This document shows positions 1-8,025 of a stretch of DNA of 64,000 nucleotides, in pieces. Location: NCBI RefSeq assembly GCF_027922005.1, contig NZ_BSEV01000006.1:307340-371339 (forward strand), in the 5' to 3' direction. A program made the translations under genes and the position numbers. Source of the stretch: Streptosporangium carneum. GTDB taxonomy: Bacteria; Actinomycetota; Actinomycetes; Streptosporangiales; Streptosporangiaceae. The notes under the pieces are model-generated. The model saw only the letters and a list, made by a program, of their open reading frames with translations, was not told where the DNA came from and searched no databases. The first letter of the stretch is position 1. Each line of letters opens with the position of its first letter.

Positions 1-1
1 G

Positions 2-124
2 CTGGCGCAGGCTCTGGGAGACCTGGGCGCGCTGGCCAGCCGAGGCCGCCCCGCCGTGCGGCTGCACCTGACCGATCGCGCCGCCGGGGTCGCACGTCTG
101 CTCGAGGCAGCGCGGGAGGTCTGA
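2..124 (+). CDS. pgi: 3' end of a gene, probably glucose-6-phosphate isomerase (partial)
   Basis: An open frame enters from the left edge and stops at TGA 122-124. Its last 40 residues include RLHLTDRAAG, which resembles the C-terminus of actinobacterial phosphoglucose isomerases. The stop codon directly abuts the zwf start codon, so the two genes are translationally linked. A pgi gene upstream of zwf-opcA-pgl makes metabolic sense, because it connects glycolysis with the oxidative pentose-phosphate branch. Only the tail is visible, so the assignment rests on a short match from memory plus context. Confidence 0.5.
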   Translation: MAQALGDLGALASRGRPAVRLHLTDRAAGVARLLEAAREV

Positions 125-1828
125 ATGAGCGACAAGCAGTCCGAGGCTCAGCCCCTCGACGCGCACGCCGTCGAGCCGGGCTCAGACGGCGTGCACGACG
201 GGAAGGGCGGGGCGCTCGGCGAGAAGACGCGCCCCGCGACGGTGCACGGCGACGAGTCGACGGCCGCCGCCTCGGCCGCCGCGACCGTCGGCACCACCGA
301 GGCGCTGGTCGAGTCCAACCCGCTGCGCGACCCTCGTGACAAGCGTCTGCCGCGCGTCGCGGGGCCGTGCGTGCTGGTGCTGTTCGGCGTGACGGGTGAC
401 CTCGCGCGCAAGAAGCTGCTGCCGGCGATCTACGACCTGGCGAACCGGGGGCTGCTGCCCCCCGGTTTCTCCCTGGTCGGCTTCGCCCGCCGCGACTGGA
501 AGGACCAGGACTTCGCGCAGCTCACCCATGACGCCGTCAAGGAGCACGCGCGGACGCCGTTCCGCGAGGAGGTCTGGAAGCAGCTGGCCGAGGGCATCTT
601 CTTCTGCCCCGGGGAGTTCACCGACGACGGCGCGTTCGACGCGCTGGCCATGATGCTCAAGGAGATCGACCAGACCCGGGGCACGGGCGGCAACTACGGC
701 TTCTACCTGTCGGTGCCGCCGAAGTTCTTCCCGGTCGTGGTCGAGCAGCTCAAGCGCACCGGGCTGGCCAACGGTCCCGAGGGCGCCTGGCGCAGGGTCG
801 TGATCGAAAAGCCCTTCGGGCACGACCTGCGGAGCGCCCAGGAGCTCAACGCGATCACCAGCGCGGTCTTCCCCGAGAGCTCGGTGTTCCGCATCGACCA
901 CTACCTGGGCAAGGAGACCGTCCAGAACATCCTGGCGCTGCGGTTCGCCAACAACCTGTTCGAGCCGATCTGGAACCGGGGGTACGTCGACCACGTCCAG
1001 ATCACGATGGCCGAGGACATCGGCATCGGCGGCCGGGCGGGATACTACGACGGCATCGGCGCGGCTCGTGACGTGATCCAGAACCACCTGCTGCAGTTGC
1101 TGGCGCTGGTGGCGATGGAGGACCCGACGTCCTTCGGGGCCGACTCGTTGCGCAGGGAGAAGGAGAAGGTCCTCAAGGCGGTGCAGCTGCCGCCGGACCT
1201 CTCGCTGTCCACCGCCAGGGGCCGCTACGGGCCCGGCTGGCAGGGCGGCGAGCCGGTCGCGGGCTACACCCAGGAGGACGGCATCTCGCCGGACTCCATC
1301 ACCGAGACCTACGCCGCGGTGAAGCTGGAGATCGCCAACCGCCGCTGGGCGGGGGTGCCGTTCTACCTTCGCACCGGCAAGCGGCTCAGCCGCAGGGTGA
1401 CCGAGGTGGCCGTGATCTTCCAGCGCGCGCCGCACCTGCCCTTCAGCAAGGACGACACCGAGATCCTGGGCCAGAACGCCCTGGTCATCCGGGTCCAGCC
1501 GGACGAGGGCATCACGGTGCGCTTCGGTTCGAAGGTGCCCGGCACCGCCATGGAGGTCAGGGACGTCTCGATGGACTTCGCCTACGGCGAGTCGTTCATG
1601 GAGTCCTCTCCCGAGGCCTACGAGCGGCTGCTGCTGGACGTGCTGATCGGCGACCCGCCGCTCTTCCCGCACCAGCGCGAGGTCGAGCTGTCGTGGAAGA
1701 TCCTCGACCCGATCGAGGAGTTCTGGACCACCCAGGGTGCGCCGGAGGAGTACCCCGCGGGCACGTGGGGCCCCTCCTCGGCCGACGAGATGATGGCCCG
1801 TGACGGGCGCGCGTGGAGGAGGCTGTAG
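125..1828 (+). CDS. zwf: Glucose-6-phosphate 1-dehydrogenase with N-terminal extension
   Basis: Oxidises glucose-6-phosphate to 6-phosphogluconolactone with NADP, the entry step of the oxidative pentose-phosphate pathway. The nucleotide-binding loop GVTGDLARKK lies near residues 88-97 and the active-site block RIDHYLGKE at 256-264. Typical actinobacterial Zwf begins around the NPLRDP motif, which here is residue 65. The first 64 residues are therefore an extra, Ala/Asp/Gly-rich, probably disordered extension. The ATG at 125 abuts the upstream stop, which supports it; an internal GTG at 191 is the main alternative. The stop at 1826-1828 is followed immediately by the opcA ATG. Identity is very secure; the exact start is less so. 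Confidence 0.96.
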   Translation: MSDKQSEAQPLDAHAVEPGSDGVHDGKGGALGEKTRPATVHGDESTAAASAAATVGTTEALVESNPLRDPRDKRLPRVAGPCVLVLFGVTGDLARKKLLPAIYDLANRGLLPPGFSLVGFARRDWKDQDFAQLTHDAVKEHARTPFREEVWKQLAEGIFFCPGEFTDDGAFDALAMMLKEIDQTRGTGGNYGFYLSVPPKFFPVVVEQLKRTGLANGPEGAWRRVVIEKPFGHDLRSAQELNAITSAVFPESSVFRIDHYLGKETVQNILALRFANNLFEPIWNRGYVDHVQITMAEDIGIGGRAGYYDGIGAARDVIQNHLLQLLALVAMEDPTSFGADSLRREKEKVLKAVQLPPDLSLSTARGRYGPGWQGGEPVAGYTQEDGISPDSITETYAAVKLEIANRRWAGVPFYLRTGKRLSRRVTEVAVIFQRAPHLPFSKDDTEILGQNALVIRVQPDEGITVRFGSKVPGTAMEVRDVSMDFAYGESFMESSPEAYERLLLDVLIGDPPLFPHQREVELSWKILDPIEEFWTTQGAPEEYPAGTWGPSSADEMMARDGRAWRRL

Positions 1829-2740
1829 ATGACGAGCTTCATGCTCACCGGCACGACCGCGTCGAAGATCTCCTCCCAGCTCACCCAGCTGCGGCACCAG
1901 ATGGGCACCCCCGCGGTCGGCATGGTGCTGACCCTGGTGGTGGTCTCCGACGAGAGCACCCAGTACGACGCGGTCAGGGCGGCGACCGAGGCGGCCAGGG
2001 AGCACCCCTCCCGGATACTGGTCGTCATCCCCCGCGACCCGAGGGAGCCGAACCGCCTCGACGCCGAGATCCGCTTCGGCGAGTCGACGCCGGGCGAGGT
2101 GATCCTGCTCCGTCTGTACGGCGAGCTCACCGAGCACGCCGACTCGGTGGTCGGGCCGCTGCTGCTGACCGACACCCCGGTGGTGGCCTGGTGGCCCGGC
2201 GACTGCCCCGAGGTGCCCGCCAAGGACCCCATCGGCCTGCTCGCCCTGCGCCGCATCGTCGACGCGCGTTCCGCGCCCGACTCGGTGAAGGCGATCACGG
2301 GCCGGTCGAAGGACTACCTCCCCGGTGACACCGACCTGGCCTGGACCCGGCTGACGACGTGGCGGAGCCTGCTGGCCGCCGCGTTCGACCAGCCGGTCGG
2401 CAAGGTCAAGAAGGGCGTCGTCGAGGCCGTGCCCGGCCACGCCAGCGCGGTGCTGCTGGCGGCCTGGCTGAGCGAGCGCCTGGGCGCGCCGGTGAAGGTG
2501 ACCGAGTCCGACGGCCCCGGCCTGACCGCGGTCAAGCTGACCACCGCCGACGGCGACATCACCATCACCCGGGGCGACGGCCGCCTGGCCACGCTGTCGC
2601 GCCCCGGCCAGCCCGACCGCCAGGTCGCCCTCACCCGGCGTCCTACCTCGGAGCTGCTGGCCGAGGAGCTCCGCCGCCTGGACCCCGACGAGATCTACGA
2701 GGCGGCGATCCGGCGGATCTCCCGCGGCCACAAGTCCTGA
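1829..2740 (+). CDS. opcA: Glucose-6-phosphate dehydrogenase assembly protein OpcA
   Basis: OpcA is the actinobacterial and cyanobacterial factor needed for active, oligomeric Zwf. The 303-residue product has the typical length and family sequence (start MTSFMLTGTTASKISSQL, interior PVVAWWPGDCP). Its ATG follows the zwf stop with no spacer, which indicates coupled translation of enzyme and assembly factor. It ends before a strong hairpin, so transcription of the pgi-zwf-opcA unit probably stops or is attenuated here. Confidence 0.95.
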   Translation: MTSFMLTGTTASKISSQLTQLRHQMGTPAVGMVLTLVVVSDESTQYDAVRAATEAAREHPSRILVVIPRDPREPNRLDAEIRFGESTPGEVILLRLYGELTEHADSVVGPLLLTDTPVVAWWPGDCPEVPAKDPIGLLALRRIVDARSAPDSVKAITGRSKDYLPGDTDLAWTRLTTWRSLLAAAFDQPVGKVKKGVVEAVPGHASAVLLAAWLSERLGAPVKVTESDGPGLTAVKLTTADGDITITRGDGRLATLSRPGQPDRQVALTRRPTSELLAEELRRLDPDEIYEAAIRRISRGHKS

Positions 2741-2745
2741 CCGCG

Positions 2746-2779
2746 CGAGGCGCCCCACGGTCCGCCGTGGGGCGCCTCG
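2746..2779 (+). terminator. Terminator hairpin after opcA
   Basis: A perfect 15-bp stem (left arm 2746-2760, loop TCCG, right arm 2765-2779) begins six bases after the opcA stop. There is no clear U-tract, as is common in high-GC actinobacteria. Confidence 0.8.
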
Positions 2780-2846
2780 TCCGTCTTCGCCGAGAGGCCC
2801 GTTCGTCTTCACCGAGACTCGTTCGTTGCGAGACTCGTCCGTCGCC

Positions 2847-2876
2847 GAGGCCCGTCCAGGATTCTGGACGGGCCTC
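2847..2876 (+). terminator. Second hairpin between opcA and pgl
   Basis: A perfect 13-bp stem (GAGGCCCGTCCAG / CTGGACGGGCCTC, loop GATT) lies about 70 bp downstream of the first hairpin and still 100 bp before pgl. With the first hairpin it forms a tandem pair, suggesting that pgl has its own promoter or receives attenuated readthrough. Confidence 0.65.
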
Positions 2877-2979
2877 CTCGCCGGAAGTCCCATCGGAAGA
2901 TCCAAAGATCCGCTGACGCGGTCGCCGCGCCGGAAGACGGTTGCGGGATCCGTCGAGAGTTCGTTGAGAGAGAAGTCCT

Positions 2980-3753
2980 GTGAGCGTTCCCACTGTGATC
3001 ATCCATCGCGACGCAGACGTGCTCGCCAAAGCGGTCGCCGCCCGAGTGATCACCAGCCTCGTCGACGTCCAGTCGGGCAAGGGCTCGGCCTCCCTGGTGC
3101 TGACCGGCGGCACCGTCGGCATCGCCACCCTGGCCGAGATCGCGGCCACTCCCGCCCACGACGCGGTCGACTGGCGCAACCTGGACATCTGGTGGGGCGA
3201 CGAGCGCTTCCTGCCGTCGGGCGACCCCGAGCGCAACGAGACCGGCGCCAGGCGGGCCCTCCTCGACCACGTCGACGTCGACCCCGCCCGCGTCCACGTG
3301 ATGCGCGGTCCCGACTCGGGCATGACCGCGGAGGAGTCGGCCGAGGCCTACGCCGAGGAGCTCCGCCGGGCCGCGCGGCCCGAGGACCACGGACCCACGC
3401 CCTCGTTCGACGTCCTCATGCTCGGCATGGGCCCCGACGGCCATGTGGCGTCGCTGTTCCCCGGCATGCCCGCGCTCTACGACACGCGGCCCGTGGTCGC
3501 GGTGCACGGCTCGCCCAAGCCTCCGCCCACCCGGATCTCCCTGACGCTTCCGGTCATCCAGAGCGCGCGCGAGGTGTGGGTGATCGCGGCCGGTGAGGAG
3601 AAGGCGGGGGCCGTACGGCTGGCGCTGTCGGAGTCGGGGCAGATGCAGGTCCCGGCGGCGGGCGCCCGTGGCCGCCGGCGCACGCTGTTCCTGCTGGACC
3701 GGGCCGCCGCCTCCAAGATCCCCGCCTCCCTGGGCCGCATCTCCTCTCCCTGA
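2980..3753 (+). CDS. pgl: 6-phosphogluconolactonase
   Basis: Hydrolyses 6-phosphogluconolactone, the product of Zwf. The 257-residue protein belongs to the NagB/RpiA-like (DevB) superfamily. Recognisable blocks are LTGGTVGIATL, WWGDERFLPSGDPERNE and GMGPDGHVASLFPG. The GTG start at 2980 is preceded by a purine-rich ribosome-binding stretch (GAGAGAGAAG). It is the third gene of the oxidative pentose-phosphate cluster but lies 239 bp downstream of opcA, behind two hairpins. A terminator follows at 3772. Confidence 0.94.
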   Translation: MSVPTVIIHRDADVLAKAVAARVITSLVDVQSGKGSASLVLTGGTVGIATLAEIAATPAHDAVDWRNLDIWWGDERFLPSGDPERNETGARRALLDHVDVDPARVHVMRGPDSGMTAEESAEAYAEELRRAARPEDHGPTPSFDVLMLGMGPDGHVASLFPGMPALYDTRPVVAVHGSPKPPPTRISLTLPVIQSAREVWVIAAGEEKAGAVRLALSESGQMQVPAAGARGRRRTLFLLDRAAASKIPASLGRISSP

Positions 3754-3771
3754 TTCCGCTTTCTCCGTCAG

Positions 3772-3806
3772 GCCCCGTGAACGGAAGATCCGTTCCCGGG
3801 GCTTTT
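3772..3806 (+). terminator. Intrinsic terminator after pgl
   Basis: Hairpin of 7 + 6 bp with one internal mismatch (arms 3772-3785 and 3789-3802, loop AGA), followed by TTTTC. It separates plus-strand pgl from the convergent transporter gene. Confidence 0.8.
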
Positions 3807-3895
3807 CTCGTAAAGAACCGCCTTATGATTACCGCCACGGCGGCAGGGGCGGAGGGGAACAGGACCGGACGTGCCCTCGGGCGAAGACGCCGGGG

Positions 3896-5125
3896 TCAGC
3901 CCGGCGAACCCACCCCGTTCACCGTCGTCCGCGACCGGCGGCGAGAGATCGTCCGGTCAAGAAGGACGGCCGGCACGATGGCCGCCGCCAGGCCTGCGCC
4001 GATCCATGTGACGGAGACGATGCCCGCGCCCGCGTTCAGGGCGGCTCCGGCGAGCGCCGGAACAAGGCTGATGCCGAGCTGGAACGCGGAGACGGTGGTG
4101 GCTCCGGCGAGTGTCGGCGCCTGTGACGCGATGGCGAACACCCGCGCGTAGATGGCCGGGTTCAGCACGAATCCGGCGATCCCGAGGAGGAGAACGAGGG
4201 GAACGACGGCCAGCGCGTGCCGGGCTAGGACCGCGAGCAGGACAGAACAGGTCAGTATCCCGAGCGCTCCGATCAGGAGTGCCCGAGAGGGCCGCCGGTC
4301 GGCGATCCTGCCCCCGATGGACAGACCGATGAGGGCACCGACGCCGAACAGCGCGAGGACCGCGGGAATCCAGACGTCGGGAACACCGGTGATGCCGGCC
4401 AGGAACGCCGCGAGGTAGTTGAACGAGATCATGTAGGCGGCGGTGCTCAGAATGGTCGCGGCGTAGACGACCCACAGTTGCGGTCGCCGCATGGTGCGAA
4501 GCTCACGCCGTACACTGGGCTCCCCGTCCGCGCTCGTCGCCGGCATCGCGAGCAGGCTCAAGATCGCACCGGCGACGGTCAGGGCGACCACACCCCAGAA
4601 TCCACCCCGCCATCCGATGAAATAGCTGATCAACGCGCCTGCCGGGCCACCGGCGATCATCGCGAGGCTGAGGCCGCTGACGACGACCCCGGAGGCGCGT
4701 GCGGTCCGATCGGGCGTGACGAGGCTGATCGCGGTGACCGCCGCGACCGCCCAGTACCCCGCGTAGGCGAGGCCGCAGACGAAGCGGGTGACCAGGAGCA
4801 CCACGTAACCGTCGGTCAGAAGGCCGATCGTCACCGAGGCGGCGAAGACGGCCTGGGTGGTCACCAGCGTGGTCCGTCGCCGCCAGCGCAGCGTCATGAT
4901 GGCGAAGGGAGGCCCGCCGATCACGACGCCGACGGCGAATGCCGAGATCAGCGCACCGGCGGAGGACAGACTGATCCGCAGGTCGTCGGCGATCTCCGGC
5001 AGGACCCCCGCCAGCAGGAACTCCGCGCTGCCCATCGCGAACAGGCTGAACGCGAGCAGGTAGACGCCGAGCGGCAGTCTCCCCCGGGAGACCGGCACCC
5101 GCCGCTGCGCGGTTTCCGTGCTCAC
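3896..5125 (-). CDS. MFS drug exporter, CmlR/Cmx type
   Basis: A 409-residue major-facilitator protein with 12 predicted membrane segments. The N-terminus (LPLGVYLLAFSLFAMGSAEF, then LAGVLPEIADDL) is typical of the actinobacterial chloramphenicol-exporter-like DHA1 group. A motif-A loop GGRIADRRPSR sits between the halves. It probably exports a small hydrophobic drug by proton antiport; the substrate is not known. The GTG start overlaps the stop of the small upstream gene by four bases (GTGA). A divergent cupin-XRE regulator lies upstream, a common arrangement for regulated efflux. Confidence 0.85.
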   Translation of the reverse strand: MSTETAQRRVPVSRGRLPLGVYLLAFSLFAMGSAEFLLAGVLPEIADDLRISLSSAGALISAFAVGVVIGGPPFAIMTLRWRRRTTLVTTQAVFAASVTIGLLTDGYVVLLVTRFVCGLAYAGYWAVAAVTAISLVTPDRTARASGVVVSGLSLAMIAGGPAGALISYFIGWRGGFWGVVALTVAGAILSLLAMPATSADGEPSVRRELRTMRRPQLWVVYAATILSTAAYMISFNYLAAFLAGITGVPDVWIPAVLALFGVGALIGLSIGGRIADRRPSRALLIGALGILTCSVLLAVLARHALAVVPLVLLLGIAGFVLNPAIYARVFAIASQAPTLAGATTVSAFQLGISLVPALAGAALNAGAGIVSVTWIGAGLAAAIVPAVLLDRTISRRRSRTTVNGVGSPG

Positions 5126-5388
5126 CGGCCATCACCCCGCACCACGGCGGCGACGCGGCGCTGTTCGACGGCGCGGTCGACGCCCATCTCCGCCAGGGCG
5201 ATGTCGACGGCGGAGGCGGGCGCGTTGCCCGGCTCGCCGACGTCTGTCATCACCACCTGGCGGCGGGCCCGCGCGGGAAACAGGTGGGCGTCCAGCCCTG
5301 CCGCTCCGGTACCGGCCACCACGTCGTAGGCCCCGTCACCGGCGGCGCGCGGTGCGCCGCCGTCCGGGGCGTTCATCGCCTTGATCAT
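5122..5388 (-). CDS. Small protein of unknown function, coupled to the MFS gene
   Basis: 88 codons from the ATG at 5388, which has a good ribosome-binding site (GGAGGTG, six bases upstream). The stop overlaps the transporter start in a GTGA junction, so translation is coupled. I do not recognise the product. It has no membrane segment, and its C-terminal half (VDIALAEMGVDRAVEQRRVA) faintly resembles part of a LysR effector domain, so it may be a remnant of a larger gene. Good start signals and the overlap argue that it is translated; the sequence alone gives no function. Confidence 0.45.
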   Translation of the reverse strand: MIKAMNAPDGGAPRAAGDGAYDVVAGTGAAGLDAHLFPARARRQVVMTDVGEPGNAPASAVDIALAEMGVDRAVEQRRVAAVVRGDGR

Positions 5389-5445
5389 GGCGATCACCTC
5401 CGTGCCCGATGGTGTGCGCCCCGGCGGGGAACCGACAATTTCCGT

Positions 5446-5482
5446 TGCTGATTCCGGGACGCAGGTGCTGATTCCGGGACGC
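5446..5482 (+). repeat. Two direct repeats, period 20 bp, in a regulator promoter
   Basis: TGCTGATTCCGGGACGC occurs at 5446-5462 and again at 5466-5482. The 20-bp period places both copies on the same face of the helix, in the divergent intergenic region of the exporter operon and the cupin-XRE gene. This fits a tandem operator, although a simple local duplication is also possible. Confidence 0.7.
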
Positions 5483-5500
5483 GGGAGGTGAAATGAGGAG

Positions 5501-6100
5501 ATGAATGATCAGTCCCCGATCGCCGCCACGCTGGCCCAGGTCGGCCCCCGTCTCAAGCACATCCGCACCCGGCGCGGCATGGCCCTGTCGGCGCTGGCCG
5601 AGGCCACCCGCATATCCAAGAGCACCCTGTCGAGGCTGGAGACGGGCCAGCGCCGCCCGAGCCTGGAACTCCTGCTGCCCATCGCGCAGGCCCACCAGCT
5701 CCCGCTGGACGAGCTGGTCGGGGCGCCGGAGGTCGGCGATCCACGGATCCGCTGTAAACCCCGCGTCCGCAACGGCCGCACGGTGATCCCTCTGACCGTC
5801 CACCCGGGACCCCTGCAGGCGTGGAAGTCGATCGTCCCGGCCGGGCAGAACCGGCCCGAACCGGTCACGCACGAGGGTTACGAGTGGCTGTACGTCCTGT
5901 CCGGGCGCCTGCGGCTCATCGTGGCCGACCACGACCTGATCATGGGACCGGGCGAGGCCGCCGAGTTCGACACCCGCCTGCCGCACTGGTTCGGCCCCGC
6001 GGGTGAGTCCTCGGTGGAGATCCTCAACCTGTTCGGCCGCCAGGGTGAACGCATGCACACCCGCGCCAGGCCACGCCCCCGCCAGGAGCCCGCGTCCTGA
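5501..6100 (+). CDS. XRE-family regulator with C-terminal cupin domain
   Basis: A 199-residue transcription factor. A helix-turn-helix of XRE type spans roughly residues 13-70 (LKHIRTRRGMALSALAEATR, SKSTLSRLETGQRRPSLELL), and a small-molecule-binding cupin barrel follows at about 110-180 (HEGYEWLYVLSGRLRLIV). Proteins of this build commonly repress a divergent operon and release on binding a ligand. Here the divergent operon is the small gene plus the MFS exporter. The ATG at 5501 is preceded by GGGAGGTGA at 5483-5491. The ligand cannot be inferred. Confidence 0.88.
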   Translation: MNDQSPIAATLAQVGPRLKHIRTRRGMALSALAEATRISKSTLSRLETGQRRPSLELLLPIAQAHQLPLDELVGAPEVGDPRIRCKPRVRNGRTVIPLTVHPGPLQAWKSIVPAGQNRPEPVTHEGYEWLYVLSGRLRLIVADHDLIMGPGEAAEFDTRLPHWFGPAGESSVEILNLFGRQGERMHTRARPRPRQEPAS

Positions 6101-6161
6101 GCCGTGTCCTGGTCCGCGTCCACACCTGTATCCGCCTGCGTGCCCGCAGCCCGGAAGGTGG

Positions 6162-7172
6162 TCAGGTCAGCGCGTCGATCTCGGTGAGGATGCGCCGCTT
6201 GCCCGCCGGGTCCAGGTAGGAGGCGTTGACGGCGTTGCGGGCCAGTGCGGCGAGCGCCTCCCGGTCGAGGTCGAGGGAATGGGCGGCGACGCGGTACTCC
6301 CCGCTGAGGGTGGTGGCGAACATCGGCGGGTCGTCGCTGTTCAGCGTGACGAACAGGCCCTCCTTCAGCAGCCGGGGCAGCGGGTGCTCCTCGATCACGG
6401 CGACCTGGCCCGTGCACACGTTGGAGGTGGGGCAGACCTCCAGGGGGATCTGGGTCTCGCGGAGGTGGGCGACCAGGCGGGGGTCGTCCAGGCAGGCGAT
6501 GCCGTGGCCGATCCGTTCGGCGCCGTAGCCGTCGAGAACCTCCCAGATGGTCTCGGGTCCGGTCATCTCCCCGGCGTGCGGGACGCTGTGCAGTCCGGCG
6601 GCGGTGGCGGCCCTGAAGGCGTCGCGGTAGACGTCGCGGTGCTTCAGGCGCTCCTGCTCGATCCCGCCGATGCCGAAACCTACCAAAGCATGGGGAGGTT
6701 CTTCGAGTGCGTGGTCCAGGGTCACCCGAGCCGCCTCCTCCCCGTACTCGCCCGCGATGTCGAAGACGTAGGCGACCTGGACCCCGTGCTCGTCGAGGGA
6801 CCGCGCCGCGGCCAGGTCGAGCGCCTCGGTGACCGCCCGCATGGGCATGCCCGCGACGTGGTGGCCGTACGGCGTGACCGTCAGCTCGACGTAACGCGCG
6901 TTCTGCGCGGCGAGGTCCCCGGCCAGCCCCGTCACCAGGGTCGCCACGTCCTCGGGGTCGCGGACCAGGGAGTTGACCGCCAGGTAGACCTCCGCGAAGT
7001 GCGGGAAGTCGCGGAAGGCGTAGAAGGCCCGCAGTTCCTCCTCCGTGGTGGGCACGGGGCCGCCGGGGTGGCGGCGGGCGAGCTCCAGGACCGTGGGGAC
7101 GGAGGCGGAGCCGATCAGGTGGACGTGGAGCTCGACCTTGGGAAGCGCGTCTATGAAGGCGTCGATCGTCAT
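6162..7172 (-). CDS. Adenosine deaminase family; probable aminodeoxyfutalosine deaminase
   Basis: A 336-residue metal-dependent deaminase. The amidohydrolase ligands are visible: HVH in VELHVHLIGSAS near residue 16, HAGE in HSVPHAGEMTG, HG in ERIGHGIACL, and the catalytic Asp pair in TLNSDDPPMF. HVHLIGSAS and VPHAGEMTGPET are closer to the Streptomyces aminofutalosine deaminase, which acts in menaquinone synthesis by the futalosine route, than to classical adenosine deaminases. That subtype call is from memory of the family. The gene stands alone, convergent with the cupin regulator. Confidence 0.85.
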   Translation of the reverse strand: MTIDAFIDALPKVELHVHLIGSASVPTVLELARRHPGGPVPTTEEELRAFYAFRDFPHFAEVYLAVNSLVRDPEDVATLVTGLAGDLAAQNARYVELTVTPYGHHVAGMPMRAVTEALDLAAARSLDEHGVQVAYVFDIAGEYGEEAARVTLDHALEEPPHALVGFGIGGIEQERLKHRDVYRDAFRAATAAGLHSVPHAGEMTGPETIWEVLDGYGAERIGHGIACLDDPRLVAHLRETQIPLEVCPTSNVCTGQVAVIEEHPLPRLLKEGLFVTLNSDDPPMFATTLSGEYRVAAHSLDLDREALAALARNAVNASYLDPAGKRRILTEIDALT

Positions 7173-7201
7173 GCGGCGACCCTACGCAGGCCGTACCGGC
7201 G

Positions 7202-7217
7202 GGCGATAGACATCGCC
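7202..7217. promoter_or_regulatory. Perfect 16-bp inverted repeat upstream of the deaminase gene
   Basis: GGCGAT-AGAC-ATCGCC lies 30 bp upstream of the deaminase start, in its promoter region. It could be an operator. No regulator is identifiable. Confidence 0.35.
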
Positions 7218-7404
7218 TGCTAATCTCACGGAGAAATGTCAGATTCTACAGAAGGCGTCGCGTCGGCGTGGCGCCCCAGCGGGAAGAGCGGTCGAACACG
7301 CGTCGCCGGACGAAGAGGATTTCGCACCGGCATCTCCTCCCCTTTCACCGGCAACCTGTCGCATAGTGGGTACAAGCACCTCGATCCCCTCACGGAGGCC
7401 TCCC

Positions 7405-8001
7405 GTGTTCGAGCGCTTCACCGACCGCGCCCGCCGCGTCGTGGTTCTGGCCCAGGAAGAGGCACTGCGGCTCGGTCACGGCCACATCGGCACCGAGCAC
7501 CTGCTTCTCGGCCTGGTCGGCGAGGAGGAGGGCGTCGCGGGCCGTGCCCTGCGGAGCTTCGGCATCGGCGGCGAACAGGTGCGCGCCGAAATCGAGGAGA
7601 CCGTCGGCCGGGGTGACAGGGAGCCGGTCGGCCACATCCCGTTCACCCCGCGCGCCAAGAAGGTGCTGGAGCTGGCGCTGCGGGAGGCCCTGGGCCTGCA
7701 CCACGCCTACATCGGCACCGAGCACATCCTGCTCGGCCTGATCCGGGAGGGCGAGGGGGTGGCGGCCCAGGTGCTCGTCAACCGGGGAGCGCACCTCGAG
7801 GCCGTGCGCGGCCAGGTGGTCGCGCTGCTCGGACGGCGCGACCTGGATCCCTCCCCGTTGACGAGCGACGAGAGGTTCCACATCGCGCTCTCGTACGTCG
7901 CGAAGCTGGACCGCCTCCAGGAGACCCTGGACCGGATCGAACGCAGGCTGGACGCCCTGGGGGCGCCGCCGGATCCGGAGACGCCCGGCGGGACGTCCTG
8001 A
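7405..8001 (+). CDS. Stand-alone Clp N-domain protein
   Basis: 198 residues from the GTG at 7405, which is preceded by GGAGG at 7394-7398. Two tandem Clp-N repeats fill the first 150 residues. Each has the substrate/adaptor-binding signature (HIGTEHLLLGLVGEEEGVA and YIGTEHILLGLIREGEGVA). There is no AAA+ ATPase domain. The last 40 residues are a predicted coiled coil (YVAKLDRLQETLDRIERRLD). Such proteins look like the N-terminal module of ClpC and may act as adaptors or decoys, or sequester arginine-phosphorylated or unfolded clients. That role is inference. The gene is convergent with the ACT-GNAT gene. Confidence 0.85.
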   Translation: MFERFTDRARRVVVLAQEEALRLGHGHIGTEHLLLGLVGEEEGVAGRALRSFGIGGEQVRAEIEETVGRGDREPVGHIPFTPRAKKVLELALREALGLHHAYIGTEHILLGLIREGEGVAAQVLVNRGAHLEAVRGQVVALLGRRDLDPSPLTSDERFHIALSYVAKLDRLQETLDRIERRLDALGAPPDPETPGGTS

Positions 8002-8025
8002 GGGGGCTCCGGACAGAGGCGGGGG

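Noticed and set aside
182..2905. 907-codon open frame on the minus strand across zwf-opcA
   Set aside because: It is antisense to two certain genes, is made of Arg/Gly/Val/Leu-rich residues with no family sequence, and arises from high third-position GC.
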